A model generated the notes under the pieces. The model was not told the DNA's origin and did not search any database. It saw only the letters and a list, made by a program, of their open reading frames with translations. Shown here in pieces: positions 49,244 to 58,979 of a stretch of 64,000 nucleotides of DNA. Numbering within the stretch: position 1 is the first letter of the stretch; every line of letters begins with the position of its first letter. Source of the DNA: Bacteroidota bacterium (GTDB lineage Bacteria; Bacteroidota; Bacteroidia; Chitinophagales; Chitinophagaceae); the NCBI GenBank assembly GCA_947460595.1, contig CANHGS010000007.1, positions 1 through 64,000 on the forward strand. Direction: 5' to 3'. The position numbers and the translations under genes are program-made.

Positions 49244-52200
49244 ATGGTAAACAAAATTATTGCATCCATTAGTTGCCTGCTTTTATTAATTAGTGGGTCT
49301 GAGTTAAAATCTCAGGAGCCCATTAAATTTTGGCATGATAAACCCAGAGACATCAGGTACCATCCAGAAGGCAATGATATTGTGATACAGAACGGGAATA
49401 AACGCTTTACCAGAGCACTCTATGGTACTAATACGGCTTTTAGGGTAGAGGCTGGTGACCTTCCAGAATTTGCCATGTATATGCCTGGTATGGGGGGTAA
49501 TTTGAAATTTGGATTGGTCTTAAACGGGAAATCTAAATGGTTAATTCAGGCTCAACATATTAAAGCCATTTACAGACCCGGATCCATGATTTATCAAATT
49601 CAGGATTCACTTTTAGGTAAGGGAAGAATGGAATTGCAAATTTGGGCCTTGGGAGAAGGAGAAGGTTTGGTGGTTCGCACCCAATTCAGTCAAGTGCCAG
49701 AAGGTCTACAACTAGTAGCTGCTTATGGCGGAGCTAATGGAAAGAAATTTAGCAGGGATGGAGAAATGAATGTGGATCCGGAATCAGGGTTTTATTTGAA
49801 CGCAGCAGCTTGTGCAGACAATCGATATCAACTCAAAGAGAATGGTTTTAATTTGGTTTATGGAACGGGTGTAGTTCTGTCAGAAGAAGAGCGATATGAA
49901 ATCAATCATTTAAACAAAGAAACACCCAAGAAAGCAGGCCCAGAACAAAACATCAATGGCTTATTTCCTGCCAATGCTTTGATTCAAATAGCAGATGCTA
50001 CACAGCAGGAAAATCCGCTTCAATTATTAGCGAGCAAGCCCAGCAGAACGCCCTTGGTGTTGGCTTCTTGGTTGGTGACATCGGCGCAAGCCAATTTGCT
50101 TTCACTCTATCAGCCCAAATCTATTTCTATATTGAATCAGCAAGCACTAGAGGAAGCAGTTACAAAAGCAGAAACAGCAAGATTAGCACTGGCTAATAGA
50201 ATCAAGGTTAAAACCCCAGATCCTTATTTGAATACACTAGGGGGCGTATTAAGTATTGCTGCCGATGCAATTTGGGAATCACCATCTTATTTACACGGCT
50301 CCATTGGTTGGCGCATGCGACTCAATGGTTGGAGAGGACCCTATGTAGGAGATGTATTGGGTTGGCACGATAGGGCTAGATTGCATTTTAGCAGTTATGC
50401 GCTTTCTCAAATGACTCAACCACTAACTGGTCCTATTGAAGCGGATACGGTTTTGCATTTGGCCAGACAAAAAGAACGTTTGGGAAATGCGGTGTTTTCC
50501 AGTGGATATATTTCTAGAAATCCAAATGGCGATTTTAAGGCACACCATTATGATATGAACCTGGTCTATATAGATGGTTTGTTAAGACATTTGCAATGGA
50601 CGGGTGATACGGCTTATGCAAGAGCATCTTGGCCACTGTTACAAAGACATTTGGATTGGGAAAAAAGAAATTTTGATATGGATGGAGATGGGCTCTATGA
50701 TTCTTATGCCGCCATTTGGGCCAGTGATGCTTTGCAATATAGTGGAGGAGGGGTTGCCCATAGTTCTGCTTATAATTATTGGGCTAATGTGATGGCTGCT
50801 AAAATTGCCAAAATCCTGAAACAGGATGGCCGTAAATATGAACAAGAATCAGCCAAGATTTTAAAAGCTATGAATGAAAAATTATGGCTTTCAAAACAAG
50901 GTTGGTATGCAGAATTCAAGGATTTATTGGGCAACCAATTATTACATGAAGCCGCAGCTTTGTGGACGGTTTATCATAGTATGGATTCTGAAGTGCCTGA
51001 TCCTTTTCAGGCTTATCAAAGTTCTAAATATATAGACAACCAAATTCCGCATATTCCAGTAAGGGCAAAGCAATTAGAAAATGGTTTGTTCACGGTGTCA
51101 ACCTCTAACTGGATGCCTTATATCTGGAGTTTGAATGTAGTTGCTATGGCAGAAGTATTGCATACTGCTTTGGCGCAATGGCAAACAGGTGAAAAGGAAA
51201 ATGCTTTTCAATTATGGAAATCGGCCCTGATAGAAAGTATGTACTTGGGTAATAGTGCGGGCAACTTGGTACAGGTTTCTTTTTATGATGCCATTAGAGG
51301 TGAAACCTATCGGGATTTTGCTGACCCAGTTGCCATGACAGCCAGGTCCTTGGTAGAAGGTTTGTATGGGATTACACCCAAAGCATTGGATCACCAATTA
51401 TTGATTAGACCAGGATTTCCCAAACAATGGGACAGGGCAAGTATTGTACTACCCGATATTGATTTTGCTTTTACTAGAAAAGGACTCACAGACCAATACC
51501 TGATTCAAAATAAGTTTGTGGCCAAGATGGATCTTTTGTTAAAACTGCCCGCAGAAGCTTCTGAAATTGTATCTGTAGTGGTAAACGGAAAACCGAGTAC
51601 TTGGACAAATGATGCAACTGCTGTTGGCAGGCCAATGATTGAAATCAAAGCTGCATACGCCAAGTCTTACAATATTGTCATTCAATGGAAAAAGCAAGCC
51701 AAATTACCGCTGATTTTAGAACAAAAAACGGCAACTGGTAATCCATGGTCTTTTACAGTATTAAACGCTACTATTAAAGCGGTAAAAGATCCACAGTCTG
51801 TCTTAGTAAATAGCAAACATGATGGAAAAAGCATTCAAGCCTCCATTGCTGCCATGCCAGGTTTGCATAGCCTGTTTTTGCAACTATCCTCTGGAAGTTT
51901 AACATGGTGGCAGCCCATTGATTTGATGGTATCAGCTCCTATAAGTATTACTGCCGTTGGTCAAGAACAAAGAAATCAAATTGCCTATCAAATCAGCAAT
52001 AATGGATTAACAGCAGTGGATGCGCAGGTTTGGGTGAATGGAAAATCTTCACCGATGCATTTGAATGCTCATGCAACTACTGAAACTAAATTGATTCCTG
52101 CAACTGAACTTGTTCCTGGATCCAATCAAATATTGGTTCAATGGAATGGTCAACAGGTTGCCCAGCAGATCTTGAATTGGAATATGGATCAGCCTTTGAA

Positions 52201-52927
52201 AGGTCGTTTGGAAACCGTGAATCTGAGTGCTTATTTTAACAACAAAGTAAATCAGATTTTCAGAACCCAATACTTAAGTCCAAGACCTAAGGTACCAACT
52301 TTACAATTACCTACCCAAGGCATTGGAGAATGGACCTATCCACTCAGAACGGCTAATATTAGTGATAGCGGATTTAGAAAAAATGTAGCAGCTACTGGTA
52401 GCATTGAATTACAACAGGGAATATATTTTAGTAGTCCCAGTGATAGTTTGAAAAACAATATTCTATTTACTTCTCAGTGGGATAATTATCCGCATAAAAA
52501 ACAAATACCATTAGAGGGTTCAGCCTCTCATGCTTATTTATTAATGGCGGGTTCTACCAATCCTATGCAATCCAGAATGGTGAATGGGGTAGTGAGAATT
52601 AAGTATACAGATGGTTCAGCAGATAGTTTGGAATTAAAAAATCCAGAGAATTGGTGGCCCATTGATCAAGACTATTTAGATGATGGATATGCGTTTCAAA
52701 CCAATGCACCTAAGCCCATTCGGATTCATTTGAAAACAGGGAAAGTAGTATCCATGTATGATGAGTCAATCAAACCATTTAATGGTAAAACCATTAGTGG
52801 CGGTGCTGCAACCGTATTGGACTTGCCTTTAAACAATCAAAAGACCTTACAGTCTATGGAATTAGAAACCATTGTCAATGATGTGGTTATTGGGTTAATG
52901 GGGCTTAGCTTGGTAAGAAGTGAATAG
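49244..52927 (+). CDS. DUF4450 protein, very large exported putative glycosidase
   Basis: This is the largest gene in the window at 1227 residues, with a signal peptide (IASISCLLLLISGSELKSQ). The first 200 or so residues (DKPRDIRYHPEGNDIVIQNG, RALYGTNTAFRVEAGDLPEF) match the DUF4450 family as I recall it. The middle (about 330-750) looks like an (alpha/alpha)6 glycosidase: YLHGSIGWRMRLNGWRGPYV, RHLDWEKRNFDMDGDGLYDS, STSNWMPYIWSLN. The last 450 or so residues are beta-rich. No activity is assigned; its place between GH106 and GH51 suggests a pectin side-chain hydrolase. It is followed by an 18-unit heptamer array. Confidence 0.75.
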   Translation: MVNKIIASISCLLLLISGSELKSQEPIKFWHDKPRDIRYHPEGNDIVIQNGNKRFTRALYGTNTAFRVEAGDLPEFAMYMPGMGGNLKFGLVLNGKSKWLIQAQHIKAIYRPGSMIYQIQDSLLGKGRMELQIWALGEGEGLVVRTQFSQVPEGLQLVAAYGGANGKKFSRDGEMNVDPESGFYLNAAACADNRYQLKENGFNLVYGTGVVLSEEERYEINHLNKETPKKAGPEQNINGLFPANALIQIADATQQENPLQLLASKPSRTPLVLASWLVTSAQANLLSLYQPKSISILNQQALEEAVTKAETARLALANRIKVKTPDPYLNTLGGVLSIAADAIWESPSYLHGSIGWRMRLNGWRGPYVGDVLGWHDRARLHFSSYALSQMTQPLTGPIEADTVLHLARQKERLGNAVFSSGYISRNPNGDFKAHHYDMNLVYIDGLLRHLQWTGDTAYARASWPLLQRHLDWEKRNFDMDGDGLYDSYAAIWASDALQYSGGGVAHSSAYNYWANVMAAKIAKILKQDGRKYEQESAKILKAMNEKLWLSKQGWYAEFKDLLGNQLLHEAAALWTVYHSMDSEVPDPFQAYQSSKYIDNQIPHIPVRAKQLENGLFTVSTSNWMPYIWSLNVVAMAEVLHTALAQWQTGEKENAFQLWKSALIESMYLGNSAGNLVQVSFYDAIRGETYRDFADPVAMTARSLVEGLYGITPKALDHQLLIRPGFPKQWDRASIVLPDIDFAFTRKGLTDQYLIQNKFVAKMDLLLKLPAEASEIVSVVVNGKPSTWTNDATAVGRPMIEIKAAYAKSYNIVIQWKKQAKLPLILEQKTATGNPWSFTVLNATIKAVKDPQSVLVNSKHDGKSIQASIAAMPGLHSLFLQLSSGSLTWWQPIDLMVSAPISITAVGQEQRNQIAYQISNNGLTAVDAQVWVNGKSSPMHLNAHATTETKLIPATELVPGSNQILVQWNGQQVAQQILNWNMDQPLKGRLETVNLSAYFNNKVNQIFRTQYLSPRPKVPTLQLPTQGIGEWTYPLRTANISDSGFRKNVAATGSIELQQGIYFSSPSDSLKNNILFTSQWDNYPHKKQIPLEGSASHAYLLMAGSTNPMQSRMVNGVVRIKYTDGSADSLELKNPENWWPIDQDYLDDGYAFQTNAPKPIRIHLKTGKVVSMYDESIKPFNGKTISGGAATVLDLPLNNQKTLQSMELETIVNDVVIGLMGLSLVRSE

Positions 52928-52933
52928 TTAAGA

Positions 52934-53059
52934 GTGAAGAGTGAAGAGTGAAGAGTGAAGAGTGAAAAGTGAAGAGGGAAGAGTGAAGAGGGAAGAGTGA
53001 AGAGTGAAGGGGGAAGAGTGAAGGGGGAAGAGTGAAGAGTGAAGAGTGAAGAGTCAAGA
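52934..53059 (+). repeat. Tandem heptamer array (gtgaaga) x18
   Basis: Exactly 18 head-to-tail 7-bp units, mostly GTGAAGA with GGGAAGA, GTGAAGG and a few other variants, start 7 bp after the DUF4450 stop. The antisense ORF 52905-53117 is only the translation of this array. Confidence 0.95.
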
Positions 53060-53101
53060 GGGGAAAAAAGAAGGTGAAATTATTAAAAAAGTAATTTAGA
53101 T

Positions 53102-53136
53102 ATTCAACATTCAACATTCAACATTCAACATTCAAA
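53102..53136 (+). repeat. Tandem heptamer (attcaac) x4-5 before the second GH51
   Basis: Four perfect ATTCAAC units and a degenerate fifth end 15 bp before the GH51 start codon. Confidence 0.9.
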
Positions 53137-53151
53137 AGTCAACAATCAACT

Positions 53152-54717
53152 ATGAGATATTATTCAACAATCAAAATGCTCTTGTTGGCAATGAGTTGCC
53201 AGCTGATGATCTTGAAAGGGTTTGCACAAACCAATGTAAAGTTGCAAGTAGATGGGTTTAATGCCAATACGGTGATTAGCAAACATATTTATGGCCATTT
53301 TTCGGAACACTTGGGTAGATGTATTTATGACGGGTTTTGGGTGGGTGAAAATTCTGGTATCCAAAACCAAGGAAGAATTAGATTAGATATAGTAGACGCT
53401 TTGAAGAAAATTCAAATTCCAAATCTGCGATGGCCTGGGGGCTGTTTTGCAGATGAATACCATTGGAGAGATGGCATTGGACCAAGAGCCCAAAGACCGA
53501 AAATGATTAATACCAATTGGGGCAATGTTACCGAAGACAATAGTTTTGGTACCCACGAGTTTTTAGAGCTCTGCAGCATGCTAAAGTGTGATCCTTATAT
53601 CACGGGTAATGTAGGAAGTGGTACGGTGGAAGAAATGTCTAAATGGGTGGAGTATCTGAATTTTGATGGCCTTAGTCCCATGACAGAAATTCGCAAACAA
53701 AATGGAAGAGATAAACCCTGGGGCGTAAAGTTCTGGGGTGTTGGTAATGAGAGCTGGGGCTGTGGTGGAAATATGACACCAGAACGTTATGCAGACGAAT
53801 ACAAGCGTTATGCCACTTTTGTCAAGAACTATCCTAATGCTAGGATGAATAAGATTGCTGCTGGTCCCAATGTAGCTGACTATAACTGGACGGAGACCAT
53901 GATGAAAAATGTAAACGCTGGTCAAATGTGGGGTCTTGCCTTGCACCATTATACTTTGCCAACCGGTAATTGGGGAAACAAAGGTTCTGCTACCTCTTTT
54001 GACGAGAACGAATATTTTAATACCATGAAGAATTGCTTGTACATGGAAGAATTGGTGACCAAGCATTCTACTATCATGGATAAATATGATGCTGCCAAAC
54101 GCGTAGCATTGGTAGTAGACGAATGGGGTATTTGGACCAATGTGGAACCAGGAACCAATCCTGGATTTTTGTATCAGCAAAATAGCTTGCGCGATGCCAT
54201 GGTTGCCGCTACTACTTTAAATATTTTCAATAACCATGCTGATAGAATCAGGATGGCCAACTTAGCTCAGACCATTAACGTATTGCAGGCCTTGATTTTG
54301 ACAGAAGGAAACAAAATGCTGTTAACGCCTACTTACCATGTATTTGATTTATACAAAGCACACCAGGACGCCAAATTGCTTCCAGTCAAATTCTCTAGTC
54401 CAGAATTAGTAAATGGCAGAAATAAAATACCTGCACTCAATGTCTCTGCTTCCAAAGATAGTAACCAAGTGGTGCACCTAACATTGGTTAATCTTGATCC
54501 TAAAAATGCCATGCATATTAATACTGCTATGAATGAAGTTGATTGGACCAAGGTAGAAGGACAAATTTTGACTTCTCCAAAATTAACTGACGTAAATAGT
54601 TTTACGCAGCCCAATACAGTTAAACCCGTTGTATTTAATGGTGCCAAAAAAGTTGGAAATGAATTGGTAGTAGACCTTCCAGCTCAATCCATTGTTTTGT
54701 TGACTTTGAAAAAATAA
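53152..54717 (+). CDS. GH51 alpha-L-arabinofuranosidase (short form)
   Basis: This 521-residue exported enzyme (signal peptide [18 protein letters not shown]) is the standard GH51 length. [17 protein letters not shown] opens the barrel, [14 protein letters not shown] is conserved, the acid/base Glu is in [13 protein letters not shown], and the nucleophile Glu is in [10 protein letters not shown]. It is shorter than and clearly different from the GH51 at 35185, so the two probably act on different arabinosides. The next ATG follows the stop directly, with no spacer. Confidence 0.96.
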   Translation: MRYYSTIKMLLLAMSCQLMILKGFAQTNVKLQVDGFNANTVISKHIYGHFSEHLGRCIYDGFWVGENSGIQNQGRIRLDIVDALKKIQIPNLRWPGGCFADEYHWRDGIGPRAQRPKMINTNWGNVTEDNSFGTHEFLELCSMLKCDPYITGNVGSGTVEEMSKWVEYLNFDGLSPMTEIRKQNGRDKPWGVKFWGVGNESWGCGGNMTPERYADEYKRYATFVKNYPNARMNKIAAGPNVADYNWTETMMKNVNAGQMWGLALHHYTLPTGNWGNKGSATSFDENEYFNTMKNCLYMEELVTKHSTIMDKYDAAKRVALVVDEWGIWTNVEPGTNPGFLYQQNSLRDAMVAATTLNIFNNHADRIRMANLAQTINVLQALILTEGNKMLLTPTYHVFDLYKAHQDAKLLPVKFSSPELVNGRNKIPALNVSASKDSNQVVHLTLVNLDPKNAMHINTAMNEVDWTKVEGQILTSPKLTDVNSFTQPNTVKPVVFNGAKKVGNELVVDLPAQSIVLLTLKK

Positions 54718-57024
54718 ATGATGCAAATAGTTTCTCGCATAGTGCTTGTTTTTACTGCTGTTTTTTGTTGGACTCATTCTTTAGTAGCCCAAAATAAAGA
54801 AGCCCCGGCTTATCTGTTTTCTTACTTTAAGGGAAATGGGGAAGACGGATTACACTTAGCTTACAGCTTAGACGGTTTGAATTGGGCAAGTCTAAAAAAA
54901 GATAGCTCCTTTTTAAAACCAACGGTAGCAAAAGACAAACTAATGAGAGACCCTTGCATCATCAGGGGTAAGGACGGTCTGTTTCATATGGTCTGGACTG
55001 TGAGTTGGAAAGACAAGGGTATTGGTTATGCCAGTTCCAAAGACCTGATTCATTGGTCAGAGCAAGTGTTTGTTCCCGTGATGGAAAAAGAATCAACAGC
55101 CAAGAATTGTTGGGCTCCTGAAATTTTTTATGACAATCAAAAGAAAGAGTACCTGATTTATTGGGCTACTACCATTCCTGGCAAATTTCCGGAAACAGAA
55201 AATATGGGGGATAATAACCACCGTATCTATTATGTGACCACTAAGGATTTTAAAACCTTTAGTGACACCAAACTCATGTATGACCAAGGTTTTAATGTAA
55301 TTGATGCTACCATTCAAAAAGTTGGTAAGCAATATATGATGATTCTCAAAGATGAAACCTTAAAACCAGTACAGAAAAACTTACGGGTAGCTTTTAGTAA
55401 CCAAGCAAGTGGTGGTTATGGAAAACCATCGGCGCCAATTACCGGAAATTATTGGGCAGAAGGCCCTTCTGCCATAAAAATAGGAAAGGAATGGATTGTC
55501 TATTTTGACAAATACAGAGATCGTAAATACGGCGCTTTAAAGTCAACCGATCTCATCAATTGGACAGATATCTCTGACAGTTTGCATATGCCAAAAGGAG
55601 TGAAACACGGAACCGTTTTAACCATTAGTCAAGCGGAATTGGAAGTTTTGAAAAAAGAAGCAGCCAAATTAGAGGCTGATCCCGAATGGGCTTCCAAGGT
55701 AGGTGCTAATCTTCCCATACTGAAGAAAAACAATTACTGGGTCAATGATTTTGGCGCCAAGGCCGATTCTAATTTTTTGTCTACAGTAGCCATTCAAAAA
55801 GCCATTGATGCCTGTGCACTAAAAGGGGGTGGAGTTGTTGCTTTTAAACCAGGCGTGTATCAAACTGGATCCATTTTTTTGAAAACAGGGGTTACACTGA
55901 ATATTGACAAAAATGTGCTGATTTTGGGAAGTACAGACTTTAAAGATTATCCTGAAATTGATACTAGGATTGCTGGTATTGAAATGAAATGGCCAGCGGC
56001 GTTAATTAATATTATTGGTCAAAAAAATGCGCAGATTACGGGTAAGGGTATTGTGAATGCAAGGGGTAAATTCTGTTGGGACAAATACTGGGCCATGCGC
56101 AAAGAGTATGAACCTAAGGGTTTGCGTTGGATAGTTGACTATGATGCCAAAAGGGTAAGAACTATCCTGGTTCAAAACGCTGAAAATATTACTGTTTCTA
56201 ATATTACTTTAAAGAATGCTGGTTTCTGGACAGTGCAATTATTGTATTCCACCAAGATTACCGTAGACGGTATTGTAGTTAAAAATAACGAAGATGGAAA
56301 AGGGCCAAGCACAGATGGTATTGACGTAGACTCTTCAACTTGGGTATTGATTCAAAACTGTGATATTGATTGTAATGACGATGACTTCTGTTTAAAATCT
56401 GGAAGGGACTGGGATGGTCTGAGGGTGAATAGGCCTACAGAATATGTGGTGATTCGTAATTGTATTGCGCGAAAGGGTGGTGGTTTATTAACCTTGGGTA
56501 GTGAAACTTCTGGTGGTATTAGACACGTGTTGGCAAAGAATCTACAAGGCTTTGGAACTGGTAATGGCTTGCATATTAAGTCTGCGGTTACTAGAGGTGG
56601 AATTGTGGAAGATATTTGGTTCAAAGACATTCAATTAGACAGTGTTGGAAATGTATTTCAGTTTAACATGAACTGGAATCCCAGTTATAGTTATTCTGCA
56701 CTACCGGCAGGATATGATTCTGCTACCATTCCTTTGCATTGGAAAACATTATTGCATAAAAATGAACCTGCTTCACTAGGTATTCCTGTGTTTAGAGACA
56801 TTCATGTGTCGGGTGTAGTGGCCAATCATTCTAGAAAATTTGTAACTGCTACCGGCCTCAAAGAATCGGCTTTAAGCGGATTCTATTTTGACAAATTACA
56901 GATCAATGTAGCTACTGCAGGTGATATCAAATTTGCTGCTAACTGGATCATGAGTAACTTAAAAATGATAGCTGGAGATAACAAACCTATTTTGGTTGAA
57001 AATGCACAAAACATGAAATTATAA
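54718..57024 (+). CDS. GH43-like / GH28 (polygalacturonase) fusion protein
   Basis: The exported 768-residue protein joins two hydrolase folds. A signal peptide (VLVFTAVFCWTHSLVAQ) leads into a GH43-like five-bladed propeller (about 20-310) with LMRDPCIIRGKDG, CWAPEIFYDNQ and YWAEGPSAIKIG; the EGP glutamate is the usual acid of the clan. The second part (about 340-768) is a GH28 right-handed beta-helix: GGGVVAFKPGVYQTGSIFL, PSTDGIDVDSS, CNDDDFCLKSGRDWDG, LGSETSGGI and HIKSAVTRGG, with the catalytic Asp residues present. It probably cleaves homogalacturonan or rhamnogalacturonan and a side chain together. Start and stop overlap the neighbours tightly (0 bp and 1 bp). Confidence 0.9.
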   Translation: MMQIVSRIVLVFTAVFCWTHSLVAQNKEAPAYLFSYFKGNGEDGLHLAYSLDGLNWASLKKDSSFLKPTVAKDKLMRDPCIIRGKDGLFHMVWTVSWKDKGIGYASSKDLIHWSEQVFVPVMEKESTAKNCWAPEIFYDNQKKEYLIYWATTIPGKFPETENMGDNNHRIYYVTTKDFKTFSDTKLMYDQGFNVIDATIQKVGKQYMMILKDETLKPVQKNLRVAFSNQASGGYGKPSAPITGNYWAEGPSAIKIGKEWIVYFDKYRDRKYGALKSTDLINWTDISDSLHMPKGVKHGTVLTISQAELEVLKKEAAKLEADPEWASKVGANLPILKKNNYWVNDFGAKADSNFLSTVAIQKAIDACALKGGGVVAFKPGVYQTGSIFLKTGVTLNIDKNVLILGSTDFKDYPEIDTRIAGIEMKWPAALINIIGQKNAQITGKGIVNARGKFCWDKYWAMRKEYEPKGLRWIVDYDAKRVRTILVQNAENITVSNITLKNAGFWTVQLLYSTKITVDGIVVKNNEDGKGPSTDGIDVDSSTWVLIQNCDIDCNDDDFCLKSGRDWDGLRVNRPTEYVVIRNCIARKGGGLLTLGSETSGGIRHVLAKNLQGFGTGNGLHIKSAVTRGGIVEDIWFKDIQLDSVGNVFQFNMNWNPSYSYSALPAGYDSATIPLHWKTLLHKNEPASLGIPVFRDIHVSGVVANHSRKFVTATGLKESALSGFYFDKLQINVATAGDIKFAANWIMSNLKMIAGDNKPILVENAQNMKL

Positions 57025-58946
57025 TGATTAAAAAATTTCAACCCGCCGTGAATAAAAACAGTACAGCATTACTGTTACCATTAATCTGTTTGTTAATAGT
57101 ATTGCTTCTATCTGTTCCAGAAACCATTGCGCAACGCGTCATGGAAAAACTCAATAGGGCCTTGGTTGCCGTACCAGATGTGAATGGCAAAGCTTTTTTG
57201 AGTTGGCGCTCTTTGGCTGCTGATGCAGAAAAGCTATCTTTTAATTTGTATAGACAGGAAAAGGGTGCTAAGAAAATCAAAATCAATGCATCGCCAATAA
57301 TTAGTACCACAAGCTTTCAAGACAGTGGTTTAGATTCCACCAAGGAATATGTCTATAGCATTACTATGCTTAATAATGACAAAGAGTCTGAAACAGTATC
57401 AAGCTTTGTTTTTGTAGCCAACGCTAAAAGATTCCTTTCTATTCCACTACAAACACCTGTGGGTTATAGCCCAAATGATGCATCTGTTGGTGATTTAGAT
57501 GGTGATGGTGGCTATGAAATTATCTTACACCAAACAGGCAGAGGAAGGGATAATGCTGCTGCTGGTATGACAGATGCTCCCATTTTTCAGGCCTATAAAT
57601 TAGATGGCACCTTATTATGGACTATCAACCTTGGAAAAAATATTAGAGAAGGGGCACACTATACCCAGTTCATGGTCTATGACTTAGACGGAGATGGTAT
57701 TGCTGAAGTCTGCATGAAAACAGCCGATGGTACCATTGACGGATTAGGGAAACCTATTGGAGATTCTAGCAAAGACTATCGTAATAAAGATGGAAAAATC
57801 TTAGACGGTCCAGAATTTTTTACCGTGTTTGATGGACGAACAGGAGCGGCATTAGCATCCACTCCATATTTACCTGGCCGTGGTGATATTGGTGGATGGG
57901 GAGGCCGTGGTGGTAATGGCGGAAATGATAAGTCAGGTAATAGAGTAGATCGTTTTACGGCCTGTGTGGCATATTTAGATGGTGTACTACCCTCTGTGGT
58001 CATGTGCCGTGGTTATTATGGAAGAACGGTGTTGGCTGCTTGGGATTGGAGGGGTGGAAAATTGAGTTCAAGATGGGTATTTGATTCTGAAAATGGGGCC
58101 AATCCTTTTTCAGGAATGGGCAATCATAATTTGAGCGTGGCTGATGTTGACGCAGATGGTAAGGATGAAATCATTTATGGGTCTATGTGTGTAGATGATA
58201 ATGGCAAGGGTTTGTATAGCACGGGTTTGAGACATGGAGATGCTATTCATGTGAGTGATTTAGACTTGAATAATCCAGGGCTAGAAGTCTATGGGATACA
58301 TGAAATAGAAGAAAATACCAAGGGTTCGGGTACTGCTATGTATGATGCCAAAACGGGAAAGATTCTATGGACGGGTGATATGGATAAAGACGTGGGTCGT
58401 GGTGTAGCTGCAGATATTGACCCCACCTATCCTGGTGCAGAAGCTTGGGGAGGTTCTGAGGGATTAAAATCGGCTAAAGGAGAAAGCATTGGTGCTGCAC
58501 CGCGCAGTGTGAATTTTATTATTCAATGGGACGGAGAACCGCTTTATGAATTATTAAATGGCACTAGCATTGAAAAATGGGATTATCAAAACAAGCAATT
58601 AGTAAAAATGCTAGACGCTAAAGATTATGGTTGCGTATCCAATAATGGTACCAAAGCCAATCCCGTTTTGTCTGCAGATCTACTAGGTGATTGGAGAGAA
58701 GAAGTGATTTATCGCTCTGCAGACAACAAAGAATTAAGAATCTTTTCAACCAATCTGCCCACTACGCGTAAATTCTATAGTTTGATGCAGGACCCACAAT
58801 ACAGATTAAGTGTGGCTTGGCAAAATGTGGGTTATAATCAGCCACCGCATACCGGTTTCTTTATGGGTCATGGCATGCAGCAGCCTCCTAAACCGGTTGT
58901 GGTGGAAGTCAAAAGTCAAAAGTCAAAAGTCAGAAAAACGAAGTAG
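57024..58946 (+). CDS. Rhamnogalacturonan lyase, PL11
   Basis: This 640-residue exported lyase cleaves the rhamnogalacturonan I backbone by beta-elimination. A signal sequence (LLPLICLLIVLLLSVPETIAQ) is followed by the PL11 start RVMEKLNRALVAVPD, a fibronectin-like domain and the eight-bladed propeller with calcium-binding DGDG loops (VGDLDGDGGYEI, VYDLDGDGIAEVCMKTADG). GNHNLSVADVDADGKDEI and ADLLGDWREEVIYRS are typical. The ATG overlaps the previous stop by 1 bp. The last 15 or so residues (VKSQKSKVRKTK) are encoded by GTCAAAA heptamer repeats and are not part of the fold. Confidence 0.96.
   Translation: MIKKFQPAVNKNSTALLLPLICLLIVLLLSVPETIAQRVMEKLNRALVAVPDVNGKAFLSWRSLAADAEKLSFNLYRQEKGAKKIKINASPIISTTSFQDSGLDSTKEYVYSITMLNNDKESETVSSFVFVANAKRFLSIPLQTPVGYSPNDASVGDLDGDGGYEIILHQTGRGRDNAAAGMTDAPIFQAYKLDGTLLWTINLGKNIREGAHYTQFMVYDLDGDGIAEVCMKTADGTIDGLGKPIGDSSKDYRNKDGKILDGPEFFTVFDGRTGAALASTPYLPGRGDIGGWGGRGGNGGNDKSGNRVDRFTACVAYLDGVLPSVVMCRGYYGRTVLAAWDWRGGKLSSRWVFDSENGANPFSGMGNHNLSVADVDADGKDEIIYGSMCVDDNGKGLYSTGLRHGDAIHVSDLDLNNPGLEVYGIHEIEENTKGSGTAMYDAKTGKILWTGDMDKDVGRGVAADIDPTYPGAEAWGGSEGLKSAKGESIGAAPRSVNFIIQWDGEPLYELLNGTSIEKWDYQNKQLVKMLDAKDYGCVSNNGTKANPVLSADLLGDWREEVIYRSADNKELRIFSTNLPTTRKFYSLMQDPQYRLSVAWQNVGYNQPPHTGFFMGHGMQQPPKPVVVEVKSQKSKVRKTK
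58908..58935 (+). repeat. (gtcaaaa) heptamers inside the 3' end of the PL11 gene
   Basis: Three perfect GTCAAAA units and one GTCAGAA are in frame at the end of the CDS and code the C-terminal tail VKSQKSKVRK. Confidence 0.9.
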
Positions 58947-58979
58947 GAGGGTTTGAAAAATAAAATAAATAAAACAAAA

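Noticed and set aside
52934-53059. CRISPR-like array
   Set aside because: Seven-bp head-to-tail units with no unique spacers; simple tandem repeat.
52905-53117. Minus-strand ORF of 70 residues
   Set aside because: It is only the translation of the (gtgaaga) heptamer array (repeated LHSSLF).
53581-54180. 199-residue antisense ORF
   Set aside because: Shadow of the GH51 gene on the opposite strand, with no protein-like motifs.
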